From NCBI RefSeq assembly GCF_900104555.1, contig NZ_FNJU01000006.1:28062-92061 (forward strand): 64,000 nucleotides of DNA, read 5' to 3'. The stretch is from Litchfieldia salsa (GTDB lineage: Bacteria; Bacillota; Bacilli; Bacillales; Bacillaceae_L). A program made the position numbers and the translations under genes. Every line of letters begins with the position of its first letter. Positions within the stretch are counted from its first letter, which is position 1. Below the pieces are notes generated by a model. The model ran no database searches. It had not been told where the DNA came from and was given only the letters and a program-made list of their open reading frames with translations. Below, in pieces: positions 10,901 through 21,016 of the stretch.

Positions 10901-11089
10901 AAAGTCCTGATTTGTTCGTCGTATAACCTATTGTTTTGACCGAACAATAAGTTATACGGGAGCCCGGAGTTTTTATACTGAGTACATGCCTTATCACTCT
11001 GATTAGAGGACGTATGATGATGAAACAGGGCACCCACCTGCGCGATGCGGGTTCAAAACTAAGGCAGCGACGGCAGGATTGGGACTTTT
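10901..11089 (+). ncRNA. ssrS: 6S RNA (BsrA/6S-1 type)
   Basis: Binds the sigma-A holoenzyme by mimicking an open promoter and tunes transcription in stationary phase. The ends pair (AAAGTCCTGAT at 10901 with ATTGGGACTTTT near 11078-11089). Highly conserved blocks are present: TTGTTTTGACCGAACAATAA, GGGAGCCCGGAG, GATGATGAAACAGGGCACCC, and GGCAGCGACGGCAGGATTGG. Length about 189 nt equals B. subtilis 6S-1, which lies at the same aspS-yrvM position. Exact ends are inferred. Confidence 0.93.
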
Positions 11090-11116
11090 ATGAAACTCTA
11101 TTTTAAAATAGTTATG

Positions 11117-11157
11117 CCTGTGTGGAATTAACATTCTCACAGGTTTTTTATTTTTTT
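11117..11157 (+). terminator. Terminator after 6S RNA
   Basis: CCTGTG (11117-11122) pairs with CACAGG (11138-11143), with further pairing of GGAAT and ATTC inside, followed by a long T-rich run. Confidence 0.8.
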
Positions 11158-11241
11158 GGAAACAACCCTCTTATGAAATGGACTAAAAGTATGATATAGT
11201 CATAATCGGGCAAAATACATCAAACTAATAAATTACATATT

Positions 11242-11254
11242 GGTGCCAGGCACC
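11242..11254. repeat. GGTGCCAGGCACC palindromic motif, upstream copy
   Basis: A 13-base near-palindrome (GGTGCC-A-GGCACC) of a type scattered in Bacillaceae genomes. A variant sits at 12247-12259, so the pair brackets tcdA. Next to it another hairpin can form (GGGA and TCCC near 11261-11277). No transposase is nearby. Confidence 0.6.
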
Positions 11255-11326
11255 TGCACCGGGATGGTTTACGTCCCGCGGGAGATCTCTGGTTCTAGTC
11301 TAAGTTATCGGTAATGGAGTGATAGA

Positions 11327-12097
11327 ATGTTACATCAATTTTCGAGAAATGAGTTAGCGATTGGTAAGCAAGGTTTAGAAACAATGAAAAATAGCACAGT
11401 TGCGGTGCTTGGAATAGGTGGAGTTGGTTCCTTTTCAGCAGAGGCGTTAGCTCGCTCTGGAGTGGGAAGACTGATTCTTGTTGATAAAGATGATGTAGAT
11501 ATTACAAATGTAAATCGACAAATCATTGCTCTTTTGTCAACGGTAGGTAAACAAAAGGTGGACGTAATGAAGGATCGTATTGCGGATATTAATCCGGAGT
11601 GTGAGGTTATTGCGTTAAAGATGTTTTATACGGAAGAAACGTATGAGCAATTTTTCGAATATGGGATTGATTATGTAGTGGACGCTTCAGATACAATCTC
11701 TTATAAAATTCACTTAATGAAAGAATGTTTACAAAGGAAGATCCCTATCATTTCAAGCATGGGCGCGGCTAATAAAATGGATCCTACAAGATTTCAAATT
11801 GCAGATATCTCAAAAACTCATACAGATCCAATAGCCAAAGTTATCCGTACTAGACTTCGAAAAGAAGGGATTCGAAAGGGCATAAATGTTGTATTCTCTG
11901 ATGAAAGTCCTATTGTGATTAGAGAAGAAATTCGTCAGGAAATAGCCAATGATCAGGCAAAAATTCGAAAAGCAAAGATGCCACCATCTTCGAATGCATT
12001 TGTTCCCTCTGTAGCTGGATTAATAATGGCAAGTAGAGTAATAAGTGACTTGTTAGGTGATGTTAAAATTACACGAGTAAGCGATGAAAAGAAATAG
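11327..12097 (+). CDS. tcdA: tRNA threonylcarbamoyladenosine dehydratase (YrvM)
   Basis: ATP-dependent cyclisation of t6A37 to ct6A in tRNA. ThiF/E1-like fold of 256 aa: the nucleotide-binding GIGGVGSFSAEALARSGVG near residue 30, then VDKDDVDITNVNRQI, and VDASDTISYKIHL near 118. The C-terminal NAFVPSVAGLIMASRVISDLLG is typical of the TcdA/CsdL family rather than ThiF or MoeB, and no zinc-binding CxxC pairs are seen. Start ATG has GGAGTGAT upstream. Position after 6S RNA matches B. subtilis yrvM. Confidence 0.93.
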   Translation: MLHQFSRNELAIGKQGLETMKNSTVAVLGIGGVGSFSAEALARSGVGRLILVDKDDVDITNVNRQIIALLSTVGKQKVDVMKDRIADINPECEVIALKMFYTEETYEQFFEYGIDYVVDASDTISYKIHLMKECLQRKIPIISSMGAANKMDPTRFQIADISKTHTDPIAKVIRTRLRKEGIRKGINVVFSDESPIVIREEIRQEIANDQAKIRKAKMPPSSNAFVPSVAGLIMASRVISDLLGDVKITRVSDEKK

Positions 12098-12107
12098 TGA
12101 CTTTTTT

Positions 12108-12137
12108 GAACTCGGTGATTTACCGGGTTCTTTTTTT
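12108..12137 (+). terminator. Terminator after tcdA
   Basis: GAACTCGGT pairs with ACCGGGTTC (one G-U pair) around a short loop, followed by TTTTTTT. Confidence 0.85.
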
Positions 12138-12246
12138 AAAAAAAAGCGATGTTATTAAGTTGAATAAAGATGTTCTACTAGACAAAAAGATTCTCATTCC
12201 CCCGGTTTTGCTTACCAACATAGTTAAAGAGGCTATCAAATCGATT

Positions 12247-12259
12247 GGTGCCTGACACC
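12247..12259. repeat. GGTGCCTGACACC palindromic motif, downstream copy
   Basis: Variant of the motif at 11242-11254 with two changes. It lies between the tcdA terminator and the convergent RsfA-family gene. Confidence 0.55.
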
Positions 12260-12287
12260 TATCTTGTTTGAATAGCCTCTAGATATG

Positions 12288-13013
12288 TTATTTTGCAAGT
12301 TGTTCAAGATTCCCGTTCTTATCCATCCTAAATGTTGGATTATTTCTGTCTTCATTATCTTCGAACATGACCATGCGACGAGCGCGGTCCATGATTTGTA
12401 CAAGTGCTTGATAATCCTCTTGAATGGTAGTTTGCTCTTGAGTTAGTTTTTCAATTCTCTTTTCTAGTTGCTTATTTTTAGTGTGTAATTGTTCGTTTTC
12501 TCTTTTTAATTGGTCATTTTCCATTTTGAAGATATAGGATTGTCGATCTTCATTCCTTAAATTTGATAGAAAGGAAATGCAATCTTCGAGCGTAATAGAT
12601 TCATTCGAAACCCTTGCTCCATTCGAAACCATTGATTGATCCACTGGTAATAGTTCAGTAGAAAACTCCTCAATGTGTTGTGTAGGTTCTTCTTGAGTCA
12701 CCTCGTGAATCGGTTGACTACTACTCATAAAGATTGGAGTAGATATTGGTGTTGGATTGTGCTCTTTTTTGACACGATCAAGTGCTCTTTTTCTTTCTTT
12801 GCGTTGTCTCTTAGCAATGCTAATAGCTTGATCATAATTTTTTCTTACTTCAGCATTCCAGCGAAATCCACATGCTGCTGATGTCCGATTAAGTCGATCT
12901 CCAACTTCTTCAAATGCACCTAACTGTGTTCCACCCTCACGAATATATCGTAAAACTGTTTCAGCTAATAATAAATCATCTTCATGTGACCATGCATCTT
13001 GTCTAACTTTCAT
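12288..13013 (-). CDS. RsfA-family prespore-type transcriptional regulator
   Basis: A SANT/Myb-like DNA-binding domain at the N-terminus (VRQDAWSHEDDLLLAETVL, then GGTQLGAFEEVGDRLNRTS, then CGFRWNAEVRK) identifies the RsfA/GerR family, whose known members adjust sigma-F/sigma-E dependent genes during sporulation. A hydrophilic linker follows, then a coiled coil of about 60 residues rich in Lys, Glu, Gln and Leu. The MKVRQDAW start is chosen by family alignment; an in-frame ATG at 13034 adds seven residues and neither start has a strong site. It converges with tcdA. Which RsfA paralogue this is cannot be decided. Confidence 0.9.
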   Translation of the reverse strand: MKVRQDAWSHEDDLLLAETVLRYIREGGTQLGAFEEVGDRLNRTSAACGFRWNAEVRKNYDQAISIAKRQRKERKRALDRVKKEHNPTPISTPIFMSSSQPIHEVTQEEPTQHIEEFSTELLPVDQSMVSNGARVSNESITLEDCISFLSNLRNEDRQSYIFKMENDQLKRENEQLHTKNKQLEKRIEKLTQEQTTIQEDYQALVQIMDRARRMVMFEDNEDRNNPTFRMDKNGNLEQLAK

Positions 13014-13238
13014 TCCTCTTACAACTCCCAACATTTAACTTTTCTCGTTATGTATCTATCTCTATCATGACCAGTGTTAAAGCGTTTTATACATTTTAGT
13101 AGTTTTATAAATGTATAAAGAAATAAAAATACATATAGTATTGTAAATTTTTGGTTAAAGTTGGGAACTTTTAACCGAATGACTCGTAAAAGACATATAA
13201 TCTATTTAAGTTTGTTCATATGAATGAGGAGGATGACA

Positions 13239-14159
13239 ATGGAACCGGTCATGCAATTAAAAGATGTAACAAAGAAGATTGGAAAGAAATCAATTATTAA
13301 GGGGATTTCATTTGATTTATATCCAGGTGAGGTATTTGGTTTCTTGGGTCCAAATGGTGCAGGTAAAACGACGACGATTAGAATGCTCGTAGGATTAATG
13401 AAAATTACTACAGGTGATGTTTTAGTAAAGGGATATGATATTACAAGGAACTTCGAAGAAGCTATTAGACATATTGGAGGGATCGTTGAAAATCCAGAGA
13501 TGTATAAATTTCTGACTGGATATCAAAACCTTGTTCATTACGCAAGAATGGTTAGTAGTGTAAAGGAAGACAGAATTCAAGAGGTTATAGAGTTAGTAGG
13601 ATTACAAAATGTAATTAAAGATAAGGTGAAAACCTATTCTCTAGGAATGAGACAGAGGTTGGGTATTGCGCAAGCACTTCTCCATCGTCCATCTGTCCTT
13701 ATTCTTGACGAACCTACAAATGGGCTTGATCCTGCTGGAATAAGAGAAATACGAGATTATTTACGAAAGCTTGCTAGAGAAGAAGGGTTGTCCGTGATTG
13801 TGTCAAGTCATTTACTTTCTGAGATGGAAATGATGTGTGACAGAATTGGTATTATTCAACATGGTGAGTTAATAGGAGTAGAAACCGTGACAAACTTTGT
13901 TAATGATAGCTTAACCATGAGAGTAGAATTCTCTGTAGATGCTATTGAAAATGCTCAAGAGGAGCTTCGTTACAGCTTTCCTGAACTCTCCTTTGAAGTG
14001 AACAAAGGATTGCTTCTCATAACACTAGAGTTAGACAAGATCCCAGTCATAAATGAATTCTTAGTACATAAAGGGATCAAAGTATATGGAATTAAGCAAA
14101 TTTCTAAGACGTTAGAAGATCGATTCTTGGAAGTGACTGGAGGTAATCAAATTGTTTAA
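13239..14159 (+). CDS. ABC transporter ATP-binding protein
   Basis: Energising subunit of an ABC-2 type exporter, 306 aa. Walker A GPNGAGKTT near residue 40, signature YSLGMRQRLGIAQAL near 135, Walker B VLILDEPTNGLDPAG near 155 and the switch His in SSHLL near 192 are all intact. The start at 13239 lies 6 bases after AGGAGG; the frame extends to 13224 inside that site. The gene overlaps the next by 8 bases, so the pair forms an exporter. The family includes bacitracin/lantibiotic-resistance (BcrA-like) pumps, but the substrate is unknown. Confidence 0.93.
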   Translation: MEPVMQLKDVTKKIGKKSIIKGISFDLYPGEVFGFLGPNGAGKTTTIRMLVGLMKITTGDVLVKGYDITRNFEEAIRHIGGIVENPEMYKFLTGYQNLVHYARMVSSVKEDRIQEVIELVGLQNVIKDKVKTYSLGMRQRLGIAQALLHRPSVLILDEPTNGLDPAGIREIRDYLRKLAREEGLSVIVSSHLLSEMEMMCDRIGIIQHGELIGVETVTNFVNDSLTMRVEFSVDAIENAQEELRYSFPELSFEVNKGLLLITLELDKIPVINEFLVHKGIKVYGIKQISKTLEDRFLEVTGGNQIV

Positions 14160-15096
14160 TTTAATATTAAATGAGAATATGAAGATCTATCGCAAAGTTT
14201 CGACTTGGATTATGATCGCATTAATTATCGTTGCTGTCATTTTGTTTGGTGTAATCTTGAAAATAGAAGACAAGCAAAATATTGAAGAACCAGATTGGAA
14301 GGTAAGTTTACAACAGCAAAATGCCCAGCTTGAAAAAGACATTGCAGAAGGATATATGCCAGAACAATTTGTTCAAATGCAAGAGAGAACCATCTTAATC
14401 AATGAATATCGACTAGAGAATGAGACTCCTCCAATGACCAAATCAGTTTGGAGTTTTACGCTTGAAGCTACTCCAGTCATTGCGCTAATCACACTATTCA
14501 CAATTATTGTTGGAGCTAGTAGTGTGGCTTCTGAATTTTCTTGGGGTACGATAAAGTTATTATTGATCCGTCCTGTTAGTAGAACAAAAATCTTATTATC
14601 AAAATATCTATCAACTATTCTTTTTGCTCTATTTTGTCTACTTATTTTATTTGTGATTTCATTAGCGGTAGGAGCGATTCTATTTGGATTCGATGGTTTT
14701 GCACAGCCATATTTGACCGTTATTGATGGGGTTGTTGTAGAGAAGACGATGCTTGCGCATGTACTTGGACAATATGGGTTAAGCTCGATTAACTTAATTA
14801 TGATGTCAACGTTTGCTTTTATGATATCTAGTATTTTTAGAAGTAGTGCTTTATCGATAGGGTTAGCGATCTTTTTAATGTTCACTGGAGTAAATGTTAC
14901 CAGTTTTATAGCGATGAAGTTTGATTGGGCTAAATATATCTTGTTTGCTAATACAGATCTTTCACTATATTTAGAGGGAATGCCGGTTGTGGAGGGGATG
15001 ACGATGTCATTTTCAATTACAATGCTTATCATTTATTTTGTTGTGTTTAATGCACTTTCTTGGTGGATGTTTAATAAAAGAGATGTTGCGGCTTAA
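14152..15096 (+). CDS. ABC-2 type transporter permease
   Basis: Membrane partner of the preceding ATPase, 314 aa, starting at TTG 14152 with GGAGG just upstream inside the ATPase gene. One membrane segment near residue 20 (IMIALIIVAVILFGVIL) is followed by a roughly 80-residue extracellular loop, then five hydrophobic segments (VIALITLFTIIVGASS, the FALFCLLILFVISLAVG stretch, LIMMSTFAFMISSIF, LSIGLAIFLMFTG, and the last near FSITMLIIYFVVF). Substrate unknown. Confidence 0.88.
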   Translation: MFNLILNENMKIYRKVSTWIMIALIIVAVILFGVILKIEDKQNIEEPDWKVSLQQQNAQLEKDIAEGYMPEQFVQMQERTILINEYRLENETPPMTKSVWSFTLEATPVIALITLFTIIVGASSVASEFSWGTIKLLLIRPVSRTKILLSKYLSTILFALFCLLILFVISLAVGAILFGFDGFAQPYLTVIDGVVVEKTMLAHVLGQYGLSSINLIMMSTFAFMISSIFRSSALSIGLAIFLMFTGVNVTSFIAMKFDWAKYILFANTDLSLYLEGMPVVEGMTMSFSITMLIIYFVVFNALSWWMFNKRDVAA

Positions 15097-15102
15097 ATAA
15101 AT

Positions 15103-15137
15103 GAGAAGAGGCTTCCAAAAAAGGGAGGCCTTTTCTC
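15103..15137. terminator. Hairpin between convergent permease and rarA genes
   Basis: GAGAAGAGGC...TTCC pairs with GGGAGGCC...TTCTC across a short A-rich loop; a T-rich stretch follows on the plus strand. It ends the exporter operon and may act both ways. Confidence 0.65.
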
Positions 15138-15174
15138 ATATTAAAATCGTCTAACGATAAAACTGTGCCTTATG

Positions 15175-16449
15175 CTATTTACCTAATTTCGTGAGTTTTT
15201 CATAAACCTGAGCTAAGGCTTGTTCAAATTTACCTGTTAATTTCGGAATATAATACTTTTTATTTTTTATACGATCTGGTAGATATTGTTGTTTGACCCA
15301 ACTATTTTCATAATCATGAGGATATAAGTATTCTATACCACGACCGAGTGCTGCAGCACCTTTATAATGTGCATCTTTGAGATGATCTGGTATATCACCT
15401 GTTGAACCTGAACGAACGTCAGAGAGGGCTGCATCAAGTGCTTTATATGCCGAATTTGACTTTGGTGATAAACATAATTCAACTACAATATTAGCAAGTG
15501 GTATACGTGCCTCAGGAAATCCAACCCTTTCGGCGACAGTAATGGCATCTAGGGCCCGCCCACCTGCTTGTGGATTAGCAAGTCCAATGTCTTCATAAGC
15601 AATTACTAATAACCGTCTACTTATACTAACTAAATCTCCAGCTTCAATTAAACGTGCTAAATAGTGTAGAGCGGCGTTAACATCACTACCTCGTATTGAT
15701 TTTTGAAAAGCAGATAAGACGTCATAGTGAGCATCACCGTTCTTGTCATGAACAAAGCTTTTTTTCTGGATACATTCCTCTACAGCTTCTACATCAATTT
15801 TGATAATTCCTTCTTCATTTTGGTCTGTTGAAAGAACAGCTAGCTCAATTGCACTTAATGCGGAACGAACATCTCCTCCGCATGAATGAGCAATAAAAGT
15901 TAACGCTTCTTCACTAGTCTCAATCTTCATCCCACCTAGACCATTTTCTTTATCAGTAATCGCTCTTTTTAATGCCAACACAATCTCATCGGGAGAAAGT
16001 GGTTTAAGTTCAAAGATTTGGCATCTACTTCTAATCGCAGGGTTGATGGCATGATACGGATTACTTGTTGTTGCACCAATTAATGTAACAAGTCCACTTT
16101 CTAAGTGTGGTAATAGGAAATCTTGCTTAGCCTTATCTAATCGATGAACCTCATCTAAGATAAGGATGATTTTCCCTGACATTTTTCCCTCTTGAACAAC
16201 AATTTCCATGTCTTTTTTATTGTTTACAACAGCATTAAGGGTACGAAAGCTGACCTTTGTACTTCCCGCAATAGCAGTAGCAATCGATGTTTTACCAATT
16301 CCAGGGGGACCATATAGGATCATGGAGGTAAGGTGCTTTGCTTTAACCATTCGAGATAGAATTTTCCCTTGACCAACTAAATGTTGTTGCCCAATAATTT
16401 CATTTATTTCTTTAGGGCGCATGCGAAATGCTAACGGCTTTTGGTTCAT
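15175..16449 (-). CDS. rarA: Replication-associated recombination protein RarA (MgsA/YrvN)
   Basis: AAA+ ATPase of the clamp-loader-like family acting at stalled replication forks. 424 aa, as in B. subtilis. Walker A GPPGIGKTS near residue 46, Walker B ILILDEVHRLDKAKQD near 96, sensor 1 IGATTSNPYH near 119 and arginine-finger region AIRSRCQIFELKPL are visible. The C-terminal MgsA domain holds SAFQKSIRGSDVNAALHYLARL and HYKGAAALGRGIEYLYPHDY. The gene is divergent from the YczE-like gene. Confidence 0.95.
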   Translation of the reverse strand: MNQKPLAFRMRPKEINEIIGQQHLVGQGKILSRMVKAKHLTSMILYGPPGIGKTSIATAIAGSTKVSFRTLNAVVNNKKDMEIVVQEGKMSGKIILILDEVHRLDKAKQDFLLPHLESGLVTLIGATTSNPYHAINPAIRSRCQIFELKPLSPDEIVLALKRAITDKENGLGGMKIETSEEALTFIAHSCGGDVRSALSAIELAVLSTDQNEEGIIKIDVEAVEECIQKKSFVHDKNGDAHYDVLSAFQKSIRGSDVNAALHYLARLIEAGDLVSISRRLLVIAYEDIGLANPQAGGRALDAITVAERVGFPEARIPLANIVVELCLSPKSNSAYKALDAALSDVRSGSTGDIPDHLKDAHYKGAAALGRGIEYLYPHDYENSWVKQQYLPDRIKNKKYYIPKLTGKFEQALAQVYEKLTKLGK

Positions 16450-16606
16450 TGTTTTAACTCCTATATAAAACTTTAATAAAGGCTTTTTTAAAAAGTAAGT
16501 TTGTTAATTGAAAGGAACGGACAAGATTTTAGAAAATAAGACAAACTCTAAATTTTACTTTATCATAGATAGACTCGTTGTTAAAATGTATAGTTTTGTG
16601 AATTTA

Positions 16607-16615
16607 TGCTATAAT
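16607..16615 (+). promoter_or_regulatory. Extended -10 promoter element before the YczE-like gene
   Basis: TGCTATAAT: a perfect -10 (16610-16615) with the extended TGn. No good -35 is seen at 17 bases. Confidence 0.6.
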
Positions 16616-16719
16616 GGCAGATGCTTACTAATTAAATGACTGTAAAATTAATTTATATCTTAAGGCTTAAAGAAGTAATTCACCAAAAGGTGATTAACGA
16701 CGGAGAGAGTGAAACAACT

Positions 16720-17394
16720 TTGAAAAAGCAGCGAAGCGTTAATGAAATAACACTTAAATGGGGTATCTATTTTATTGGATTGCTTATTATGTCACTGGGA
16801 ATTGTACTAACTATTAAAGCAGATCTCGGAGCTTCTCCTTGGGATGTACTTCACATTGGATTATTTAAACAATTAGGTTTAACAATCGGATCTTGGTCAA
16901 TCATTGTAGGTTTTCTCGTTTTGTTTATTAGTGCGCTTGTGTCGAAAAGAGTTCCACAAATTGGCGCATTTGTTAATATGCTAACGGTTGGGATTTTTAT
17001 CGATATGTATATGGCTCTTCCATTTCTAACGATACCAGATTCTATTATTGGAAAAATGATGATGCTTACGGCTGGGATTATTATAAATGGATATGGGATG
17101 GGGTTATATATTTCAGCTAGGTTAGGTGCAGGTCCAAGAGATAGTTTAATGATCGCATTAACAGAGAAGATTGGGTGGAAAATTCAATACATTAGATCAA
17201 GCATGGAATTGATTGTGCTAATAGTTGGATGGCTACTAGGTGGTCCTGTTTTCATTGGAACGATTATATATAGCTTAGTGATAGGAAATGTTGTAGGTTA
17301 TGCTTTACCACAATGTACAAGATTGGCAGACCGCTTGATAGTAAAAATGGGGAAGACTAAACATCAAACAATTCAAGCGAATCATTTTAATTGA
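16720..17394 (+). CDS. YczE/YyaS-type integral membrane protein
   Basis: About 224 aa with five to six membrane segments, and the family signatures ADLGASPWDVLHIGLF (near residue 38) and ARLGAGPRDSLMIALTEK (near 140). B. subtilis YczE affects surfactin production through an unknown mechanism. The TTG at 16720 is chosen because GGAGAGAG lies 10 bases upstream and the first membrane helix follows soon after. The frame extends to an ATG at 16636 that has no ribosome binding site and would begin only about 14 bases from the predicted transcript start. It sits divergent from rarA and just before cymR. Confidence 0.85.
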   Translation: MKKQRSVNEITLKWGIYFIGLLIMSLGIVLTIKADLGASPWDVLHIGLFKQLGLTIGSWSIIVGFLVLFISALVSKRVPQIGAFVNMLTVGIFIDMYMALPFLTIPDSIIGKMMMLTAGIIINGYGMGLYISARLGAGPRDSLMIALTEKIGWKIQYIRSSMELIVLIVGWLLGGPVFIGTIIYSLVIGNVVGYALPQCTRLADRLIVKMGKTKHQTIQANHFN

Positions 17395-17409
17395 AATAGG
17401 GGTGTGAGG

Positions 17410-17832
17410 ATGAAAATTTCTACAAAAGGTAGATATGGATTAACAATCATGATAGAACTAGCGAAAAAGCATGGGGAGGGACCAACCTCATTAAAATCAA
17501 TTGCACAAACTCATAATTTATCAGAGCATTATTTAGAGCAATTAATTGCACCACTTCGAAATGCAAGGCTTGTTAAAAGTATTCGTGGTGCGTATGGTGG
17601 CTATATATTAGGTGAAGAACCAATGAATATTACAGCTGGGGATATCATTCGTGTATTAGAAGGGCCAATTAGTCCAGTTGAAGTAATGGATGATGAAGAG
17701 CCTGCTAAGCGTCATCTATGGATTCGAATCCGTGACGCAGTAAAGGACGTAATTGATAATACGACGTTAGAGGATCTTGCGAACTATACAGACAAAGATG
17801 GTGAACAGGAAAACTATATGTTTTATATATAA
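17410..17832 (+). CDS. cymR: Rrf2-family cysteine metabolism repressor CymR
   Basis: Master repressor of cysteine and methionine uptake and synthesis genes; in B. subtilis it acts in complex with CysK. 140 aa starting MKISTKGRYGLTIMIELAKKHGEG, with the winged-helix domain (LKSIAQTHNLSEHYLEQLI, SIRGAYGGYILG) and the Rrf2 tail. No conserved Fe-S cysteines are present, as expected for CymR and unlike IscR. The ATG at 17410 follows AGGGGTGTGAGG. It lies 21 bases before a cysteine desulfurase gene, a conserved pairing that ties sulfur regulation to sulfur delivery. Confidence 0.95.
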   Translation: MKISTKGRYGLTIMIELAKKHGEGPTSLKSIAQTHNLSEHYLEQLIAPLRNARLVKSIRGAYGGYILGEEPMNITAGDIIRVLEGPISPVEVMDDEEPAKRHLWIRIRDAVKDVIDNTTLEDLANYTDKDGEQENYMFYI

Positions 17833-17853
17833 TTAATGATAGGAGGGTGCGTT

Positions 17854-20138
<2,285 letters not shown>

Positions 20139-20142
20139 TGAT

Positions 20143-20180
20143 AAAAAGGGCAACTTCGAATTAAGAAGAGTGCCCTTTTT
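20143..20180 (+). terminator. Terminator after mnmA
   Basis: AAAAAGGGCA and TGCCCTTTTT pair, with CTTC/GAAG inside, ending in a T-run. Confidence 0.85.
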
Positions 20181-20194
20181 ACGTTCGTTAGTAA

Positions 20195-20216
20195 GTTTTG
20201 GTGTCTAACTCAAGCA
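20195..20216 (+). repeat. Left-end remnant of the GTGTCTAGCTCC repeat
   Basis: TTTTGGTGTCTAACTCAAGC matches the first 20 bases of the 50257-50496 repeats with two substitutions; the rest is absent. Confidence 0.45.
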
Positions 20217-20281
20217 CGAAAAGTAGCGGTTACTCATTTCTGAATTGGTTAAAAAGCAGTAGTGAGGCACCATAATCAATA

Positions 20282-20290
20282 TGCTATAAT
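20282..20290 (+). promoter_or_regulatory. Extended -10 promoter of the TPR-recD2 operon
   Basis: TGCTATAAT at 20282-20290, 33 bases before the TPR gene start. The -35 region is poor, so this is an extended -10 type promoter. Confidence 0.6.
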
Positions 20291-20323
20291 GAAAAAATAG
20301 ATTGAAAAGTGGAGTGTAAAAAT

Positions 20324-20986
20324 ATGGATAAGAACAAATTAGGTATTCAATATATGCAAGAAGCGAAATATGAGGAAGCCGCTAAAGCATTTTCAGAGGC
20401 TATAGAAGAAAATCCGAATGAACCACTATATTATGTAAACTTTGGAAACTTATTATCTGCGGTTGATGAATTAGACAAAGCTATTGCGTTCTATCAAAAA
20501 GCAATTGGAATTGATGAAACTATGGCAACGGCTTACTATGGACTAGGAAATGCTTATTATAATCAAAGCGATTTTAAGAGAGCTCAAAAAAGCTTTGAAG
20601 AGGCAACGAAAAAAGGGTTAGGAAATAGTGACACCTATTTCATGTTAGGGATGACTTTTCTACAAATGGAACAGGAAAATAAAGCACTAGCTCATTTTCA
20701 ACGATCGGTTGAATTAAATGAAGAGGATGCAGAAGCAAGGTTTCAATTCGGTTTATGTTTAGCAGGACAATCAATGATTGATGAAGCAATTGACCAATTT
20801 CAAACTGTCATTAAGCTAGATCCAACACATGCTGACGCTTATTATAACCTTGGGGTAGCATATGCTGGGTTTAAAGAGGATGGGGTAAAGGCGTTAGAAA
20901 TGTTTGATAAAGCTTTAAATATTCAGCCTGATCATCTATTAGCAGGTAATGGGAAGAAAATTGTAGAAGAAGCCCTTAACCAATAA
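20324..20986 (+). CDS. Tetratricopeptide repeat protein (YrrB-like)
   Basis: 220 aa made almost wholly of six TPR units; repeating cores such as YEEAAKAFSEAIEENPNEP, LDKAIAFYQKAIGID, and IDEAIDQFQTVIKLDPTHA are visible. TPRs bind other proteins; no catalytic domain is present. The ATG at 20324 follows GGAG by 9 bases. It lies 30 bases before recD2, in the same place as B. subtilis yrrB, whose partner is not established. Confidence 0.9.
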   Translation: MDKNKLGIQYMQEAKYEEAAKAFSEAIEENPNEPLYYVNFGNLLSAVDELDKAIAFYQKAIGIDETMATAYYGLGNAYYNQSDFKRAQKSFEEATKKGLGNSDTYFMLGMTFLQMEQENKALAHFQRSVELNEEDAEARFQFGLCLAGQSMIDEAIDQFQTVIKLDPTHADAYYNLGVAYAGFKEDGVKALEMFDKALNIQPDHLLAGNGKKIVEEALNQ

Positions 20987-21016
20987 ATCTAACTACGCTA
21001 AAGGGGGGGAATTAAC

